A stretch of 64,000 nt of DNA from contig JARGPL010000040.1 in NCBI GenBank assembly GCA_029210175.1, positions 1-64,000 of the forward strand, given 5' to 3'. Each line of letters begins with the position of its first letter. Within the stretch, counting starts at the first letter, position 1. Positions 14,799-24,229 of the stretch are shown here, piece after piece. This stretch comes from Minwuia sp. (GTDB taxonomy: Bacteria; Pseudomonadota; Alphaproteobacteria; Minwuiales; Minwuiaceae). A model generated the notes under the pieces. It was not told the DNA's origin and did not search any database. It worked only from the letters and a program-made list of their open reading frames with translations. The translations under genes and the position numbers were made by a program.

Positions 14799-17548
14799 GC
14801 ATGGGCGCGGAGCTTGGGTCGGAAAGCGCGGGCGTGCAGTTCGATTTGAATGGCGAACCGGTGGAGGCGATTTCCGATCCGGCAACCCGCCTCACCAGTG
14901 TGCTGCGCGACGAAATGGGACTGAAAGGCACCAAGGTCGGCTGCGATGCCGGGGATTGCGGTGCCTGCACGGTACTGGTCGACGGGGACGCAGTCTGTGC
15001 CTGCATGACGCCACTGGCGCAGGTCGAGGACCGGCAGGTGACCACGGTTGAGGGATTGTCCGACAAGGGCGCGATGAACCACCTGCAACGCGCGTTTCTG
15101 GACCATGGGGCGGCACAGTGTGGCATCTGCACACCCGGCATGCTGATGGCGGCAACCGCCTTGCTGGCGGGCGAGGACTCCCCGACCGAGCAACAGGTAC
15201 AGGATGCGCTGGGTGGTGTGCTGTGCCGCTGCACGGGCTATCGACGCATCATCGACGCGGTGATGGATGCCGGCACCCGGATCGAAGGGCGCGGCAAGAT
15301 CGTCGGCGCAGCCATTCCGCGGATCGACGGGGTGCCGAAAGTGCTTGGGACGGATCGCTTCGGCGATGATGTTGCATCGCAGGATGCCCTGCTGGTGCGG
15401 GTGATCCGCAGCCCCTTTCACAGCGCCGACTTCAAGCTCGGTGACCTGGATGCGTTCGTGGACGCGACACCGGGCCTGGTCGCGGCACTGACAGCCGCAG
15501 ACATTCCCGGTGAAAATCGTTTCGGCGTCATTGCACCGTTTGCCGACCAGCCCGTCTTCGCCGCTGACGGCCATGCACGCTTCAAGGGGGAGGCCGTGGC
15601 CGCCCTGGTGGGGGAGCGGCAGGCACTGCTGGATCTGGACCTGGCAGACGTTCCCGTCAAATGGACCGAACGCGAGCCTGCGATGACCCTGGCGGCAGCA
15701 TCGGCGGCCGAGCCACTGCATGAAAGCCGCCCGGGCAACATCCTGGTGGAGGGGTTCGTGGCACGCGGTGATGTGGACCATGCCCTGCGCGAAGCCGTGT
15801 TCGTCGTGCAGGACCACTTCACCACAGCCTACGTCGAGCATGCCTATATCGAGCCGGAAGCGGGCGCCGCATTCCTGCGAGACGATGGCCGCATCGAGAT
15901 TCAGGCCTGCACCCAGGCACCGCACATGGACCGGGAGGCGGTGGCGACCATCATGGCCGTTGCGGAAGATCAGATCGTGGTGACGCCAACCGCGGTGGGC
16001 GGTGGTTTCGGGTCGAAGATCGACGTTTCGGTTCAGCCGATCCTTGCCCTCGCCGTGCACAGGACCGGACAAGCCTGCCGCATCTGCTACACCCGACCGG
16101 AGTCCATGCGATCGACCACGAAACGTCACCCGGCAAGCATGCAGGTGATGATCGGCGCTGACGCCGACGGTCTGGTCACCTGTCTGCGCTTCGACGGGGA
16201 ATTCGATACCGGTGCCTACGCGTCCTGGGGACCGACAGTTGCAAACCGTGTCCCGGTACATGCCTCCGGCCCCTATCTGACACCCACCTATCGGGCACAC
16301 ACTGCGGCGATCCACACCAACGGTCCCGTATCGGGCGCATTCCGCGGCTTTGGCGTGCCCCAGGCAGCTATCGCGCAGGAAACCCTCTACGACCGGCTGG
16401 CGGACGCCTGCGGGATCGACCGGCTTGATTTCCGGCTGAAGAATGCGCTCCGCGATGGCCACCCGACCGTGACAGGGCAGACCTTCGAACGCGGCGTCGG
16501 CATTCAGGCCTGCCTGACCGCCTTGCAGGACCCGTGGCTGCGTGCGCGCGACGAGGCCAGAGCCTGGAATGCCGCACACGAATCATCGCCCCTGCGTCGT
16601 GGTGTCGGGCTGGGCACATGCTGGTACGGCTGTGGCAACACGTCCCTGCCCAATCCATCCACCATCCGGGCGGGCGTGCTGCCGGACGGGCGCCTGCGGC
16701 TGCATCAGGGGGCGGTGGATATCGGACAGGGGTCGAACACCGTCATCACGCAGATCTTCGCCGAGGCGCTGGGCGTGCCCACCGACGATATCGAACTGTT
16801 CATTGGCGATACGGACGTGACACCAGATGCGGGCAAGACATCAGCGTCCCGCCAGACATTCGTTTCGGGCAAGGCGGCAATGAAGGCAGGGCATGCGTTG
16901 CGCGAAGCCCTGCTGCGCCACGGCAACGTTTCGGCAGGTGCTGACATCAGCCTGCGGGAGGGTCAGATCATCCTGCGCGACAAGGGCGCTGAACGGTCGC
17001 TGGACCCCGGCGCCCTGCCCGTGGACCAGGATGGTTTCGTGTTTCAGGTGCAGGAGACCTATGACCCGCCGACCACGCCGCTGGATGACAATGGCCAGGG
17101 CGAACCCTATGCGCTTTATGGCTACGGCGCGCAGTTGGTGGAACTGACGGTGGATCAATCGCTGGGCACGGTGCAGCTGCTCTGCATCACCGCGGCGCAC
17201 GACGTGGGCAGGGCGATCAACCCGCAGCTGGTGCAGGGCCAGATTGAAGGCGGCATTGCCCAGGGCATCGGCATGGCGCTGATGGAGGACTACCGGCCCG
17301 GGCGGACCGAGAATCTGCACGATTATCTGATCCCCACCATTGGCGACGTGCCCGAAATCCGTTCCATCATCGTCGAAGTGCCCGACGGTGAAGGACCATT
17401 CGGTGCCAAGGGGCTGGGGGAACACGTGCTGATCCCCACTGCGCCAGCCATCCTGAACGCCATCCGCGACGCCACGGGCGCCATCGTGCGCGACACGCCG
17501 GCCACACCGGACCGGGTGCTGTCAGCGATCAGGGCTGTCGGGAACTGA
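14795..17548 (+). CDS. Fused 2Fe-2S and molybdopterin-binding subunit of a xanthine dehydrogenase/aldehyde oxidase-type enzyme
   Basis: This 917-residue protein joins two subunits that are usually separate. Residues about 15-160 hold both [2Fe-2S] clusters (GCDAGDCGACTVLVDG and QCGICTPG followed by LCRCTGYRR). Residues about 170-910 are the Moco domain, with GGGFGSK, GAFRGFGVPQ, GQGSNT and the terminal EGPFGAKGLGEH holding the candidate catalytic Glu. With the FAD protein upstream it makes a complete molybdenum hydroxylase. The substrate is not evident; xanthine, aldehydes or N-heterocycles are all possible. No XdhC-type maturation factor is nearby. Confidence 0.88.
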   Translation: MSMGAELGSESAGVQFDLNGEPVEAISDPATRLTSVLRDEMGLKGTKVGCDAGDCGACTVLVDGDAVCACMTPLAQVEDRQVTTVEGLSDKGAMNHLQRAFLDHGAAQCGICTPGMLMAATALLAGEDSPTEQQVQDALGGVLCRCTGYRRIIDAVMDAGTRIEGRGKIVGAAIPRIDGVPKVLGTDRFGDDVASQDALLVRVIRSPFHSADFKLGDLDAFVDATPGLVAALTAADIPGENRFGVIAPFADQPVFAADGHARFKGEAVAALVGERQALLDLDLADVPVKWTEREPAMTLAAASAAEPLHESRPGNILVEGFVARGDVDHALREAVFVVQDHFTTAYVEHAYIEPEAGAAFLRDDGRIEIQACTQAPHMDREAVATIMAVAEDQIVVTPTAVGGGFGSKIDVSVQPILALAVHRTGQACRICYTRPESMRSTTKRHPASMQVMIGADADGLVTCLRFDGEFDTGAYASWGPTVANRVPVHASGPYLTPTYRAHTAAIHTNGPVSGAFRGFGVPQAAIAQETLYDRLADACGIDRLDFRLKNALRDGHPTVTGQTFERGVGIQACLTALQDPWLRARDEARAWNAAHESSPLRRGVGLGTCWYGCGNTSLPNPSTIRAGVLPDGRLRLHQGAVDIGQGSNTVITQIFAEALGVPTDDIELFIGDTDVTPDAGKTSASRQTFVSGKAAMKAGHALREALLRHGNVSAGADISLREGQIILRDKGAERSLDPGALPVDQDGFVFQVQETYDPPTTPLDDNGQGEPYALYGYGAQLVELTVDQSLGTVQLLCITAAHDVGRAINPQLVQGQIEGGIAQGIGMALMEDYRPGRTENLHDYLIPTIGDVPEIRSIIVEVPDGEGPFGAKGLGEHVLIPTAPAILNAIRDATGAIVRDTPATPDRVLSAIRAVGN

Positions 17549-17586
17549 TCTGATCGGTTCGTGACCTGCGGTTCAGCCGCTCGGCC

Positions 17587-18240
17587 TCAGAATTCCTCGG
17601 AGGCCGAGCGTCGGCGGTCAACGTAGGTGCCGACCAGACGATCGACTTCATCCATTTCCTCTTCGTAGAAATGGTTGGCACCGTCGATCTTCTCATAGTC
17701 GATGATGATACCCTTCTGCGCCTTCAGGCGATCCACCAGCTTCTGCACATCCGGTTCCGGCACCACATCGTCTTCGGTCCCCTGCACGATGATGCCCGAC
17801 GACGGGCACGGTGCCAGGAACGTGAAGTCGAACATGTTGGCGGGCGGGGACACGGAAATGAACCCTTCCACCTCCGGACGGCGCATCAGCAGCTGCATGC
17901 CGATCCAGGCACCGAAGGAATAGCCCGCGATCCAGCAAGCGCGTGCATCGGGCTGAATCTGCTGCATCCAGTCGAGGGCGGACGCCGCGTCCGACAGTTC
18001 TCCGATGCCCTGATCATGTTCGCCCTGGCTGCGCCCGACACCCCGGAAATTGAACCGCAGGACCGAGAAGCCACGCGCCTTGAACAGCTGGAACATGTTG
18101 TAGACCAGCCGGTTATTCATGTTGCCGCCATACAGCGGGTGCGCATGAAGGACCAGCGCGATCGGTGCTGTTTCATCCTCGACGTGGTGGTAGCGGCCTT
18201 CGAGACGACCTTCCGGTCCATTGAAAATGACTTCAGGCAT
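17587..18240 (-). CDS. Alpha/beta hydrolase (COG2945-like)
   Basis: The 217-residue protein shows the nucleophile elbow GYSFGAW, the oxyanion-side LHAHPLYGGNMNNRLVY and FNFRGVGRSQG, and late Asp (EDDVVP) and His (GANHFY) residues completing a Ser-Asp-His triad. ATG 18240 begins the family-typical MPEVIFNGPEGRLEGRY. It probably hydrolyses esters or thioesters in the cytoplasm; the substrate is unknown. It is convergent with the molybdenum hydroxylase, and the region upstream of it is shared with cysE. Confidence 0.85.
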   Translation of the reverse strand: MPEVIFNGPEGRLEGRYHHVEDETAPIALVLHAHPLYGGNMNNRLVYNMFQLFKARGFSVLRFNFRGVGRSQGEHDQGIGELSDAASALDWMQQIQPDARACWIAGYSFGAWIGMQLLMRRPEVEGFISVSPPANMFDFTFLAPCPSSGIIVQGTEDDVVPEPDVQKLVDRLKAQKGIIIDYEKIDGANHFYEEEMDEVDRLVGTYVDRRRSASEEF

Positions 18241-18412
18241 GGGGGCTGAACGATCCTCAAAATGCAGGTGGGGTGTCGCCGGAAACAAGGAACGAAGCGG
18301 CTGAGGAACCCACGGGGCGGCGCATGATATACGCCCATTGTCGCGCCGATTCCAGCTTTCCGGACAGGTGATCCGTTCTGTCGCCTAAACCAGGCGTCGC
18401 GAAGGTCAAGGT

Positions 18413-18442
18413 TTGACGAAATATTTGCGTACAATATATATC
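18413..18442 (+). promoter_or_regulatory. Candidate sigma-70 promoter of cysE
   Basis: TTGACG at 18413-18418 is followed, after 18 bases, by TATATC (18437-18442) or, after 17 bases, by ATATAT. The surrounding 30 bases are notably AT-rich for this genome. It points toward cysE, which starts about 50 bases downstream. No operator-like palindrome stands out. Confidence 0.5.
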
Positions 18443-18493
18443 GTCTATCGGGTGCTTTTCCGTGCCCGGTGCGCATGAACAGGGAGCGACGCC

Positions 18494-19240
18494 ATGTGGC
18501 AGTCTCTTAGATCCGACATCAAGGCCATCATGGCGCGGGACCCCGCCGCCAAGTCGATGCTGGAAGTCGTGCTCTGTTATCCCAGCTTCCATGCCGTTCT
18601 GATCTATCGCGCGGCCCACTGGCTGTGGAAGCGCGGGATGTACGTTCCCGGGCGCTGGCTGTCTCAGGTCGGGCGCTTCCTGACCGGTATCGAGATCCAC
18701 CCCGGAGCCACCATCGGTACAGGTTTCTTCGTCGATCACGGCATGGGTGTCGTCATCGGTGAAACAGCGGAAATCGGCAACAACGTCACCCTGTATCACG
18801 ACGTGACGCTCGGCGGCGTTGCTCCGTCGGTCAATTCCGCTGCACAGGTGGGGCAAAAGCGCCACCCGACACTGGAAGACGATGTGATCGTCGGATCGGG
18901 TGCGCAGGTCCTGGGGCCGATCATCGTGCGCAAGGGCGCGCGCGTTGGTGCGAACGCGGTGGCGGTGAAGGAAGTGCCACCAGGTGCAACCGTCGTCGGC
19001 ATCCCGGCAGAAGTGGTGAACAAGTCAAAGCCGAGGCTGGTTGGCGACGCGGACGAGCTTGCGCCGGCATTTGCCGCCTATGGCCTGCCTGTCGATGGCG
19101 TCACCAACCCTGCTGCGCAGAAGATGGCGACAATGCTGGCGGAACTGGAAGCGCTGCGGGCCCGTGTCGAGGAACTGGAATCCCGGCAACTGGCTGAGGA
19201 AAAGCCGCATGTCCGCGTCGTATCCTCATGTGATGATTGA
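18494..19240 (+). CDS. cysE: Serine O-acetyltransferase
   Basis: This 248-residue enzyme makes O-acetyl-L-serine, the precursor of cysteine. The left-handed beta-helix is evident ([34 protein letters not shown]), with the active-site His in YHDVTLGG. It lacks the long N-terminal helical domain of E. coli CysE and instead carries a C-terminal coiled coil ([18 protein letters not shown]). GGGAGCG upstream supports ATG 18494. It heads a run with two cysteine desulfurases and a ferredoxin, tying cysteine synthesis to sulfur mobilisation. Confidence 0.93.
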   Translation: MWQSLRSDIKAIMARDPAAKSMLEVVLCYPSFHAVLIYRAAHWLWKRGMYVPGRWLSQVGRFLTGIEIHPGATIGTGFFVDHGMGVVIGETAEIGNNVTLYHDVTLGGVAPSVNSAAQVGQKRHPTLEDDVIVGSGAQVLGPIIVRKGARVGANAVAVKEVPPGATVVGIPAEVVNKSKPRLVGDADELAPAFAAYGLPVDGVTNPAAQKMATMLAELEALRARVEELESRQLAEEKPHVRVVSSCDD

Positions 19241-19271
19241 CGCCACAGCAGGTGGGTGCTGATCTGGCACC

Positions 19272-20387
19272 ATGCTGAAACAGCGCCACTATCTCGATTT
19301 CAACGCGACCACCCCGCTGCGACCCGAAGCCCGGGACGCGATGCAGGACATGATGCGCCATGCGGGAAATCCATCCAGCGTGCATGCGGAGGGGCGATCG
19401 GCACGCGGCGCACTGGACAGGGCGCGTCGCCAGGTGGCGCAGCTGGCCGGATGCAGTGCGGCGTCGGTCTGTTTCACCGGCGGCGGGTCAGAGGCCAACA
19501 ATTGGGCACTGCACGCTTTCCCCGGACTGAATCTGCTCTGCTCCGCCGTCGAGCATGACTCCGTGCTGCGGCCTGCAGAGCGGCAGCACGGGCAGGTGAT
19601 CCCCGTCGATGCGGAGGGGCAGGTTGACCTGGCGGCCCTGGAAAGGTTGCTCGCGGAATCCCCGGATGCTCTGGTTTCGGTCATGGCCGCGAACAATGAA
19701 ACAGGTGTCATCCAGCCACTCGGCGATGTCGCCCGGATCTGCGCTGCAGCGGGTGCCAGATTGCACGTCGATGCCATTCAGGCGGCGGGCAAGCTGCCTC
19801 TGGTCCAGATCACTGCCAGTGCCGATCTGGTCAGCCTGTCGGCACACAAGCTGGGCGGGCCTGCCGGGACAGGCGCAATGATCGTGCGTCCGGGGCTGGA
19901 AATCGCGCCCCTGATCGTCGGTGGCGGGCAGGAGAGCTGGCGGCGGGCGGGCACGGAGAACATGATCGGAATTGCAGGCTTTGGTGCGGCGGCAGAAGCC
20001 GCCGAGGCAGGGCTGGACACGACTTCCGACCGGCTTCGCCAGTTGCAGGACGCTATGGAAAGCGAACTGCTGGCACTCTGCCCGGGTGCCGCGATCATCG
20101 GTGCTCCGGCTGAACGGCTGGCCAACACCAGCTGTATCCGCATGCCCGGCGTGGCCGCTGAAACACAGGTCATGGCGCTGGATCTGGCAGGCATTGCCGT
20201 CAGTGCCGGATCGGCATGCAGTTCGGGCAAGGTGACCCCTTCGCATGTCCTCAGGGCCATGGGACACGACAGTCATGCGGCAGCAGAGGCGATCCGGATT
20301 TCCAGTGGCTGGACCACGACAGAGGCGGATACGGCTGCGCTTGTCAGCGCATGGTCCGGTCTGTGGCAGCGAAAGCGCGCGGCGTGA
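19272..20387 (+). CDS. Cysteine desulfurase (NifS/IscS family), first paralogue
   Basis: The 371-residue PLP enzyme has YLDFNATTPLRPEA at the N-terminus, the PLP lysine in SLSAHKLGGPAGTG and the persulfide cysteine in SAGSACSSGK. It releases sulfur from cysteine as an enzyme-bound persulfide. It lies 31 bases after cysE, and its stop codon overlaps the GTG of a second desulfurase. It is more divergent from typical IscS than its neighbour (for example RRAGTEN in place of RSGT), so the two may serve different acceptors such as tRNA thiolation and Fe-S assembly. Confidence 0.88.
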   Translation: MLKQRHYLDFNATTPLRPEARDAMQDMMRHAGNPSSVHAEGRSARGALDRARRQVAQLAGCSAASVCFTGGGSEANNWALHAFPGLNLLCSAVEHDSVLRPAERQHGQVIPVDAEGQVDLAALERLLAESPDALVSVMAANNETGVIQPLGDVARICAAAGARLHVDAIQAAGKLPLVQITASADLVSLSAHKLGGPAGTGAMIVRPGLEIAPLIVGGGQESWRRAGTENMIGIAGFGAAAEAAEAGLDTTSDRLRQLQDAMESELLALCPGAAIIGAPAERLANTSCIRMPGVAAETQVMALDLAGIAVSAGSACSSGKVTPSHVLRAMGHDSHAAAEAIRISSGWTTTEADTAALVSAWSGLWQRKRAA

Positions 20388-21538
20388 GCGAAGCGATCTA
20401 TCTGGACCATCATGCCACCACGCCCGTCGATCCGGATGTGCTGGCGGAAATGCTGCCCTGGTTCACCGATCGGCCAGGCAACCCGCATTCTCGGCATCAC
20501 GAACACGGCTGGTCAGCTGAGGCAGCTGTCGATCTGGCACGCATGGAAATCTCCGAACTGATCAGTGCTGCGCCCGATCAGGTGATCTTCACCAGTGGCG
20601 CAACAGAAGCGAACAACTGGGCGTTGACCGGCATCGGGGCGTCCCTGCCTGCTGAGCGTAACCGGGTCGTGACCACCAATGTCGAACACCCCTGTGTGCT
20701 GGAGACTGCGCGCCGGATGGCTGCGGAAGGCCACCCCGTCACGATCCTGCCCGTGGAGCCAGGGGGTGGCGTCGATCCCCGGTCCGTCATCGCCGAACTG
20801 GACAAGGGCGATGTCGGGCTTGTTTCGGTGATGCTCGCCAACAATGAAGTCGGCACCATTCAGCCAGTTGCCGAAATCGGCCGCGCGGCGCGGGCAGCGG
20901 GGGCGCTGATGCATTGCGACGCGGCGCAGGCGCTGGGGCGCATCCGCATGGACATGGGACGGCTGGGCGTCGACCTGCTGAGCATCACGGCGCACAAGCT
21001 CTATGGCCCCAAGGGCATTGGGGCGCTGGTCCTTTCCGACGTGGCCAGGCGGATCATCCGACCGATGATGGCTGGTGGCGGACAACAGGATAACCTGCGA
21101 TCCGGCACCATCCCAACGCCCCTGGCCGTGGGATTCGGTGCCGCCTGCCGCCTGGCTCAGGACCAGATGGATGATGACATCCGCCAGATTGGTGCCCTCC
21201 GGGATCGCCTCTGGCTCGAACTGACAGCACGTATCGAGGGGCTGCACCTGAACGGCGCGCAGTTGATGCGGTTGCCGGGCAACCTGAATTTCCGTGTTGA
21301 CGGTGCCGACGCCGATGACATCATCCGCGCCGCACCGGAGATCGCGATCTCGACAGGTTCGGCCTGTTCATCGGAATCTTCGGACCCATCTTATGTGTTG
21401 CAGGCCATCGGGCTCGACGACCTCGCCATCCGCAGTTCCCTTCGTATCGGCGTCGGGCGCACCAATACCCTGGCGGAAATCGATACGGCGGTGGACGTTC
21501 TGGCAGGGGCGATCAACAAGGCGAGGCAGGACAGATAA
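20384..21538 (+). CDS. Cysteine desulfurase (IscS-like), second paralogue
   Basis: This 384-residue PLP enzyme starts at GTG 20384 (VSEAIYLDHHATTPVDP), overlapping the previous stop as GTGA. It shows the PLP lysine in SITAHKLYGPKGIG, RSGT, and the catalytic cysteine in STGSACSSESSDPS. It overlaps the downstream ferredoxin as TAATG, placing it functionally closer to Fe-S cluster assembly than the first copy. No IscU, IscA or HscAB genes are in the window. A SufSE/SufBCD or remote ISC set would be needed to receive the sulfur. Confidence 0.88.
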   Translation: MSEAIYLDHHATTPVDPDVLAEMLPWFTDRPGNPHSRHHEHGWSAEAAVDLARMEISELISAAPDQVIFTSGATEANNWALTGIGASLPAERNRVVTTNVEHPCVLETARRMAAEGHPVTILPVEPGGGVDPRSVIAELDKGDVGLVSVMLANNEVGTIQPVAEIGRAARAAGALMHCDAAQALGRIRMDMGRLGVDLLSITAHKLYGPKGIGALVLSDVARRIIRPMMAGGGQQDNLRSGTIPTPLAVGFGAACRLAQDQMDDDIRQIGALRDRLWLELTARIEGLHLNGAQLMRLPGNLNFRVDGADADDIIRAAPEIAISTGSACSSESSDPSYVLQAIGLDDLAIRSSLRIGVGRTNTLAEIDTAVDVLAGAINKARQDR

Positions 21539-21882
21539 TGGCGAAGGCTTCCGTGAAGGTGATCTTCATCGATGCGAAGGGGCGGCGTACCGAAACGGTG
21601 GGCAAGGTCGGTGAGTCGATTCTGGATGTGGCGCAGGCGCATGACGTGAATATCGAAGGCGCGTGCGAAGGTTCCATGGCCTGCTCCACCTGCCACGTCA
21701 TTGTCCAGGACCCCTGGTTCGACCGGCTGCCGGACCCGAAGGAAGAGGAGGAGGACATGCTCGACCTCGCCTTCGACCTTCAGGAAACCTCGCGCCTCGG
21801 GTGCCAGGTCCTGCTGACCGAGGACCTGGACGGCATGGAACTGCAACTGCCCCGCGGCAACAGGAACGTCCTGCTGGGATAA
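21538..21882 (+). CDS. fdx: [2Fe-2S] ferredoxin, adrenodoxin/ISC type
   Basis: The 114-residue protein carries the C-x5-C-x2-C...C ligand pattern (C43, C49, C52, C89) in GACEGSMACSTCHV and RLGCQV. The acidic DPKEEEEDMLD stretch is typical of vertebrate-type ferredoxins that donate electrons in ISC assembly. Its start overlaps the cysteine desulfurase stop. The likely role is electron supply for persulfide reduction during Fe-S cluster synthesis. Confidence 0.92.
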   Translation: MAKASVKVIFIDAKGRRTETVGKVGESILDVAQAHDVNIEGACEGSMACSTCHVIVQDPWFDRLPDPKEEEEDMLDLAFDLQETSRLGCQVLLTEDLDGMELQLPRGNRNVLLG

Positions 21883-21899
21883 CGTCAGCCGTGATGAGC

Positions 21900-21912
21900 G
21901 AGCCGCCGGCTC
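21900..21912. terminator. Possible bidirectional hairpin between convergent genes
   Basis: GAGCC and GGCTC pair across a GCC loop, immediately after the ferredoxin gene and touching the stop codon of the convergent FkbM gene. No T-tract follows on either side, so it is a weak candidate. Confidence 0.25.
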
Positions 21913-23020
21913 AAGCCCGACCGATACCGATGACCTGGTCCCAGACCGACTCTTCACGGGGGGGCATCGCGTAAAGATTGTAGCCCCGATGCGGATTGGT
22001 CTTCATGCCCTTCAGCGATGCTGCATCCCTCACGGGATCAAACCTTGCCAGTTCGCCATTGGCTCCGACGACAGGCCAGTAGACCAGCCATCCCTGATCC
22101 AGCAGAAATGCAGTGACTTCCGATTCCGGGTCCATGCCGTGGTCTTCATAGGCCAGAATGCAGTCGTGCTGCAGTGCGCGTTTCGCACCCTTGATTGCCT
22201 CAATCTCGAATCCCTCGACATCCAGCTTGATCACCAGAGGCCGATCGGGGGCGGAATACTTCTCGATCAGCGTATTGATGGAAATGGTCTTCACCAGGGC
22301 CACTTCGTCAGATCCGGTTTTTCGGATCCCCCCCTCTGCAGCCAGTATCTGGCTTCCCGCGTGGTGAAAGGAATGATGAAATTCGACCTCTGCACCATCC
22401 AGGGCGGCAATGGCATTGTTCGTCACGTCGAAACGGGATTCGTTGCGGTCTCTGACCTTGCTCAAGCTGCGGAACGTGATCGGCGATCCTTCAATGGCGA
22501 TGGCCCTGTGACTGCCGAGTGCGGGACCGCTGACCAGTGCGCTCCAATAGCCATAGTTGGCACCACAGTCGATGAAGTCGAACTCGATGTCCCGGACCGC
22601 CTGCAGAAAACTGAGTATCTCCGGTTCGTACGCGCCTTCCTGCAGGCCGCCCTTGGCCCAATAGGGATCAGCGAAGGTATGACCGAATGCTGTTCCATCA
22701 GGAAGCGTGCCCCAGACCATGATCGGTCGTGTCTGACCGGCCGAGCGAATGCGCCGATCAAGGCCGAGCATGACATTCAGCATTACCCGCTTCAGACCGT
22801 TCATTCTGCCAGCACGCAGTCGCGATGAAACGCCGTCGAAGAAGTTCATCCAGAACCTGGATGCCGTCGCCACAAGCCGCAGACCAGTCGGCGACCAACA
22901 GAAATCAGCGTTCATGCCAGCCATCATCCTCTTCCGATCATGCTCACGATCTGCGCCACACACGCAACGCGCCCCGATCAGATCCGATGGCACTGGACCT
23001 GTTGAACGGGACGTCTTCAT
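21911..23020 (-). CDS. FkbM-family methyltransferase
   Basis: The product (up to 369 residues) contains the SAM-binding DCGANYGYWSALV and the family motif IKLDVEGFEIEAIKGAK, followed by LAYEDHG. FkbM proteins methylate sugars or hydroxyls on small molecules and surface glycans. The start is unclear. ATG 23020 directly follows the stop of the glycosyltransferase, but AGAGG precedes a cluster of ATGs at 22927-22915, and the first 35 residues look unlike the family. Its coupling to a GT4 enzyme suggests glycan or polysaccharide modification. Confidence 0.82.
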   Translation of the reverse strand: MKTSRSTGPVPSDLIGARCVCGADREHDRKRMMAGMNADFCWSPTGLRLVATASRFWMNFFDGVSSRLRAGRMNGLKRVMLNVMLGLDRRIRSAGQTRPIMVWGTLPDGTAFGHTFADPYWAKGGLQEGAYEPEILSFLQAVRDIEFDFIDCGANYGYWSALVSGPALGSHRAIAIEGSPITFRSLSKVRDRNESRFDVTNNAIAALDGAEVEFHHSFHHAGSQILAAEGGIRKTGSDEVALVKTISINTLIEKYSAPDRPLVIKLDVEGFEIEAIKGAKRALQHDCILAYEDHGMDPESEVTAFLLDQGWLVYWPVVGANGELARFDPVRDAASLKGMKTNPHRGYNLYAMPPREESVWDQVIGIGRA

Positions 23021-24145
23021 CTAGAGGAATCCGTCGATGGAAGAAAGCTGTGCGTGGAGATCGCCAATCGGGTCTCCGATCTGGCGCAGGCCTTGATCGC
23101 GCGCGCTCAGGCCCATTGCCTCCAGTCTGCCAACACTCTTCAGCGCAGCCTCGATTGCGGGAATGAGATTCCAGGGATTGGCATTCTCCGCGATGAACCC
23201 ATTCTCCCCCTCCGTGATCCATTCGGGCACACCGGATACGCGTGTCGCCACGGATGGCCTGGCGCACAGCATGGCTTCCACCAACGCAAGGGGTGCTCCC
23301 TCCGAGATCGAGGGCAACAAATGAACGTGCGATTCTTCCCAGACGCTGCGGATGTCCTTCGCAAAGCCACGCACGAAAACGCGATCCTGCAACCCGAAAT
23401 AGCTAATCATTTCGGAAATGTAGCGGGCATGAGGTCCATCGCCGAAGATGTTGACCCTGAATTCGTGCGATGCAAAGCGCGGGTCCGACAGGGACTCCAA
23501 CAGGAAATCGTGCCCCTTGGTGTAGCAATTGAGTCGGGAAACGGTCGCAAAGTTCACTCCGTCGTCCAGGGAGGGAAAGGCTGGATAACTGTCCAGTGGA
23601 ACCGACCTGTTGACTGGATTGCGAAACATCGTGGCCTGCGGCAGGGCACAGCAGAGGTGTCGCTGAATCATCTGTCGTGAATAGCCCGAAACGAAGAACA
23701 CCCGCGAAGCGCGCTGATACATTGTCCGTGCAAGCTCGCGATGTGAATCCTCGAAAAATCCACCCGCCCCATGAACAATCACAACGAACGGGATATTCAG
23801 TGCATTTATGGTATCGATCAGCACGCGGTCCATGATCCACCCTGTACTGTCGGAATTGATCACGAGTGCATCCGGACGAAATGCCCGCAGCCGCTTCTTG
23901 AAACCAGTGACTGGCCTGCCCAGACGTCGCGCCACTGCCGACATCAGATTGGTTGGCTTGACCTTGAGTTCAAGATCAGAGCGCCATGAGGCTGAACGGG
24001 CGATGAAACCAGCATTTGCCGGAGTGTCGAACAGGGAGACGAGTACCGGATGTCCCTGCGCCGCGATCCGTTCTGCAACCTCATGCCAGACAAGCTCACT
24101 GCCGCCTGCACCCGGAAGCGATGTCCAGAATGCGATCCTCTTCAT
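23021..24145 (-). CDS. GT4-family glycosyltransferase
   Basis: This 374-residue GT-B protein has the N-terminal glycine-rich loop LPGAGGSELVW and the C-terminal donor-site pattern SISEGAPLALVEAMLCARPSVATRVSGVPE, with the acidic pair of group 1 glycosyltransferases (here E-x7-E). It is a cytoplasmic or membrane-associated enzyme that transfers a nucleotide-sugar residue. It is followed without a gap by an FkbM methyltransferase. The pair lies between unrelated housekeeping genes and reads as somewhat lower in GC, which could indicate acquisition by transfer. Confidence 0.85.
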   Translation of the reverse strand: MKRIAFWTSLPGAGGSELVWHEVAERIAAQGHPVLVSLFDTPANAGFIARSASWRSDLELKVKPTNLMSAVARRLGRPVTGFKKRLRAFRPDALVINSDSTGWIMDRVLIDTINALNIPFVVIVHGAGGFFEDSHRELARTMYQRASRVFFVSGYSRQMIQRHLCCALPQATMFRNPVNRSVPLDSYPAFPSLDDGVNFATVSRLNCYTKGHDFLLESLSDPRFASHEFRVNIFGDGPHARYISEMISYFGLQDRVFVRGFAKDIRSVWEESHVHLLPSISEGAPLALVEAMLCARPSVATRVSGVPEWITEGENGFIAENANPWNLIPAIEAALKSVGRLEAMGLSARDQGLRQIGDPIGDLHAQLSSIDGFL

Positions 24146-24229
24146 GTTGTCGCTTCCCTTGACTTCGGTTGGACATCATCGGGCAGGCATATGCGCAACC
24201 GCATGGTCTGTCCAGCCGGTCCTGGCACG

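Noticed and set aside
14414-16579. Long minus-strand open frame opposite the molybdenum hydroxylase
   Set aside because: It covers parts of two well-supported genes, is rich in His/Arg/Gly as expected for an antisense shadow, and has no ribosome-binding site.
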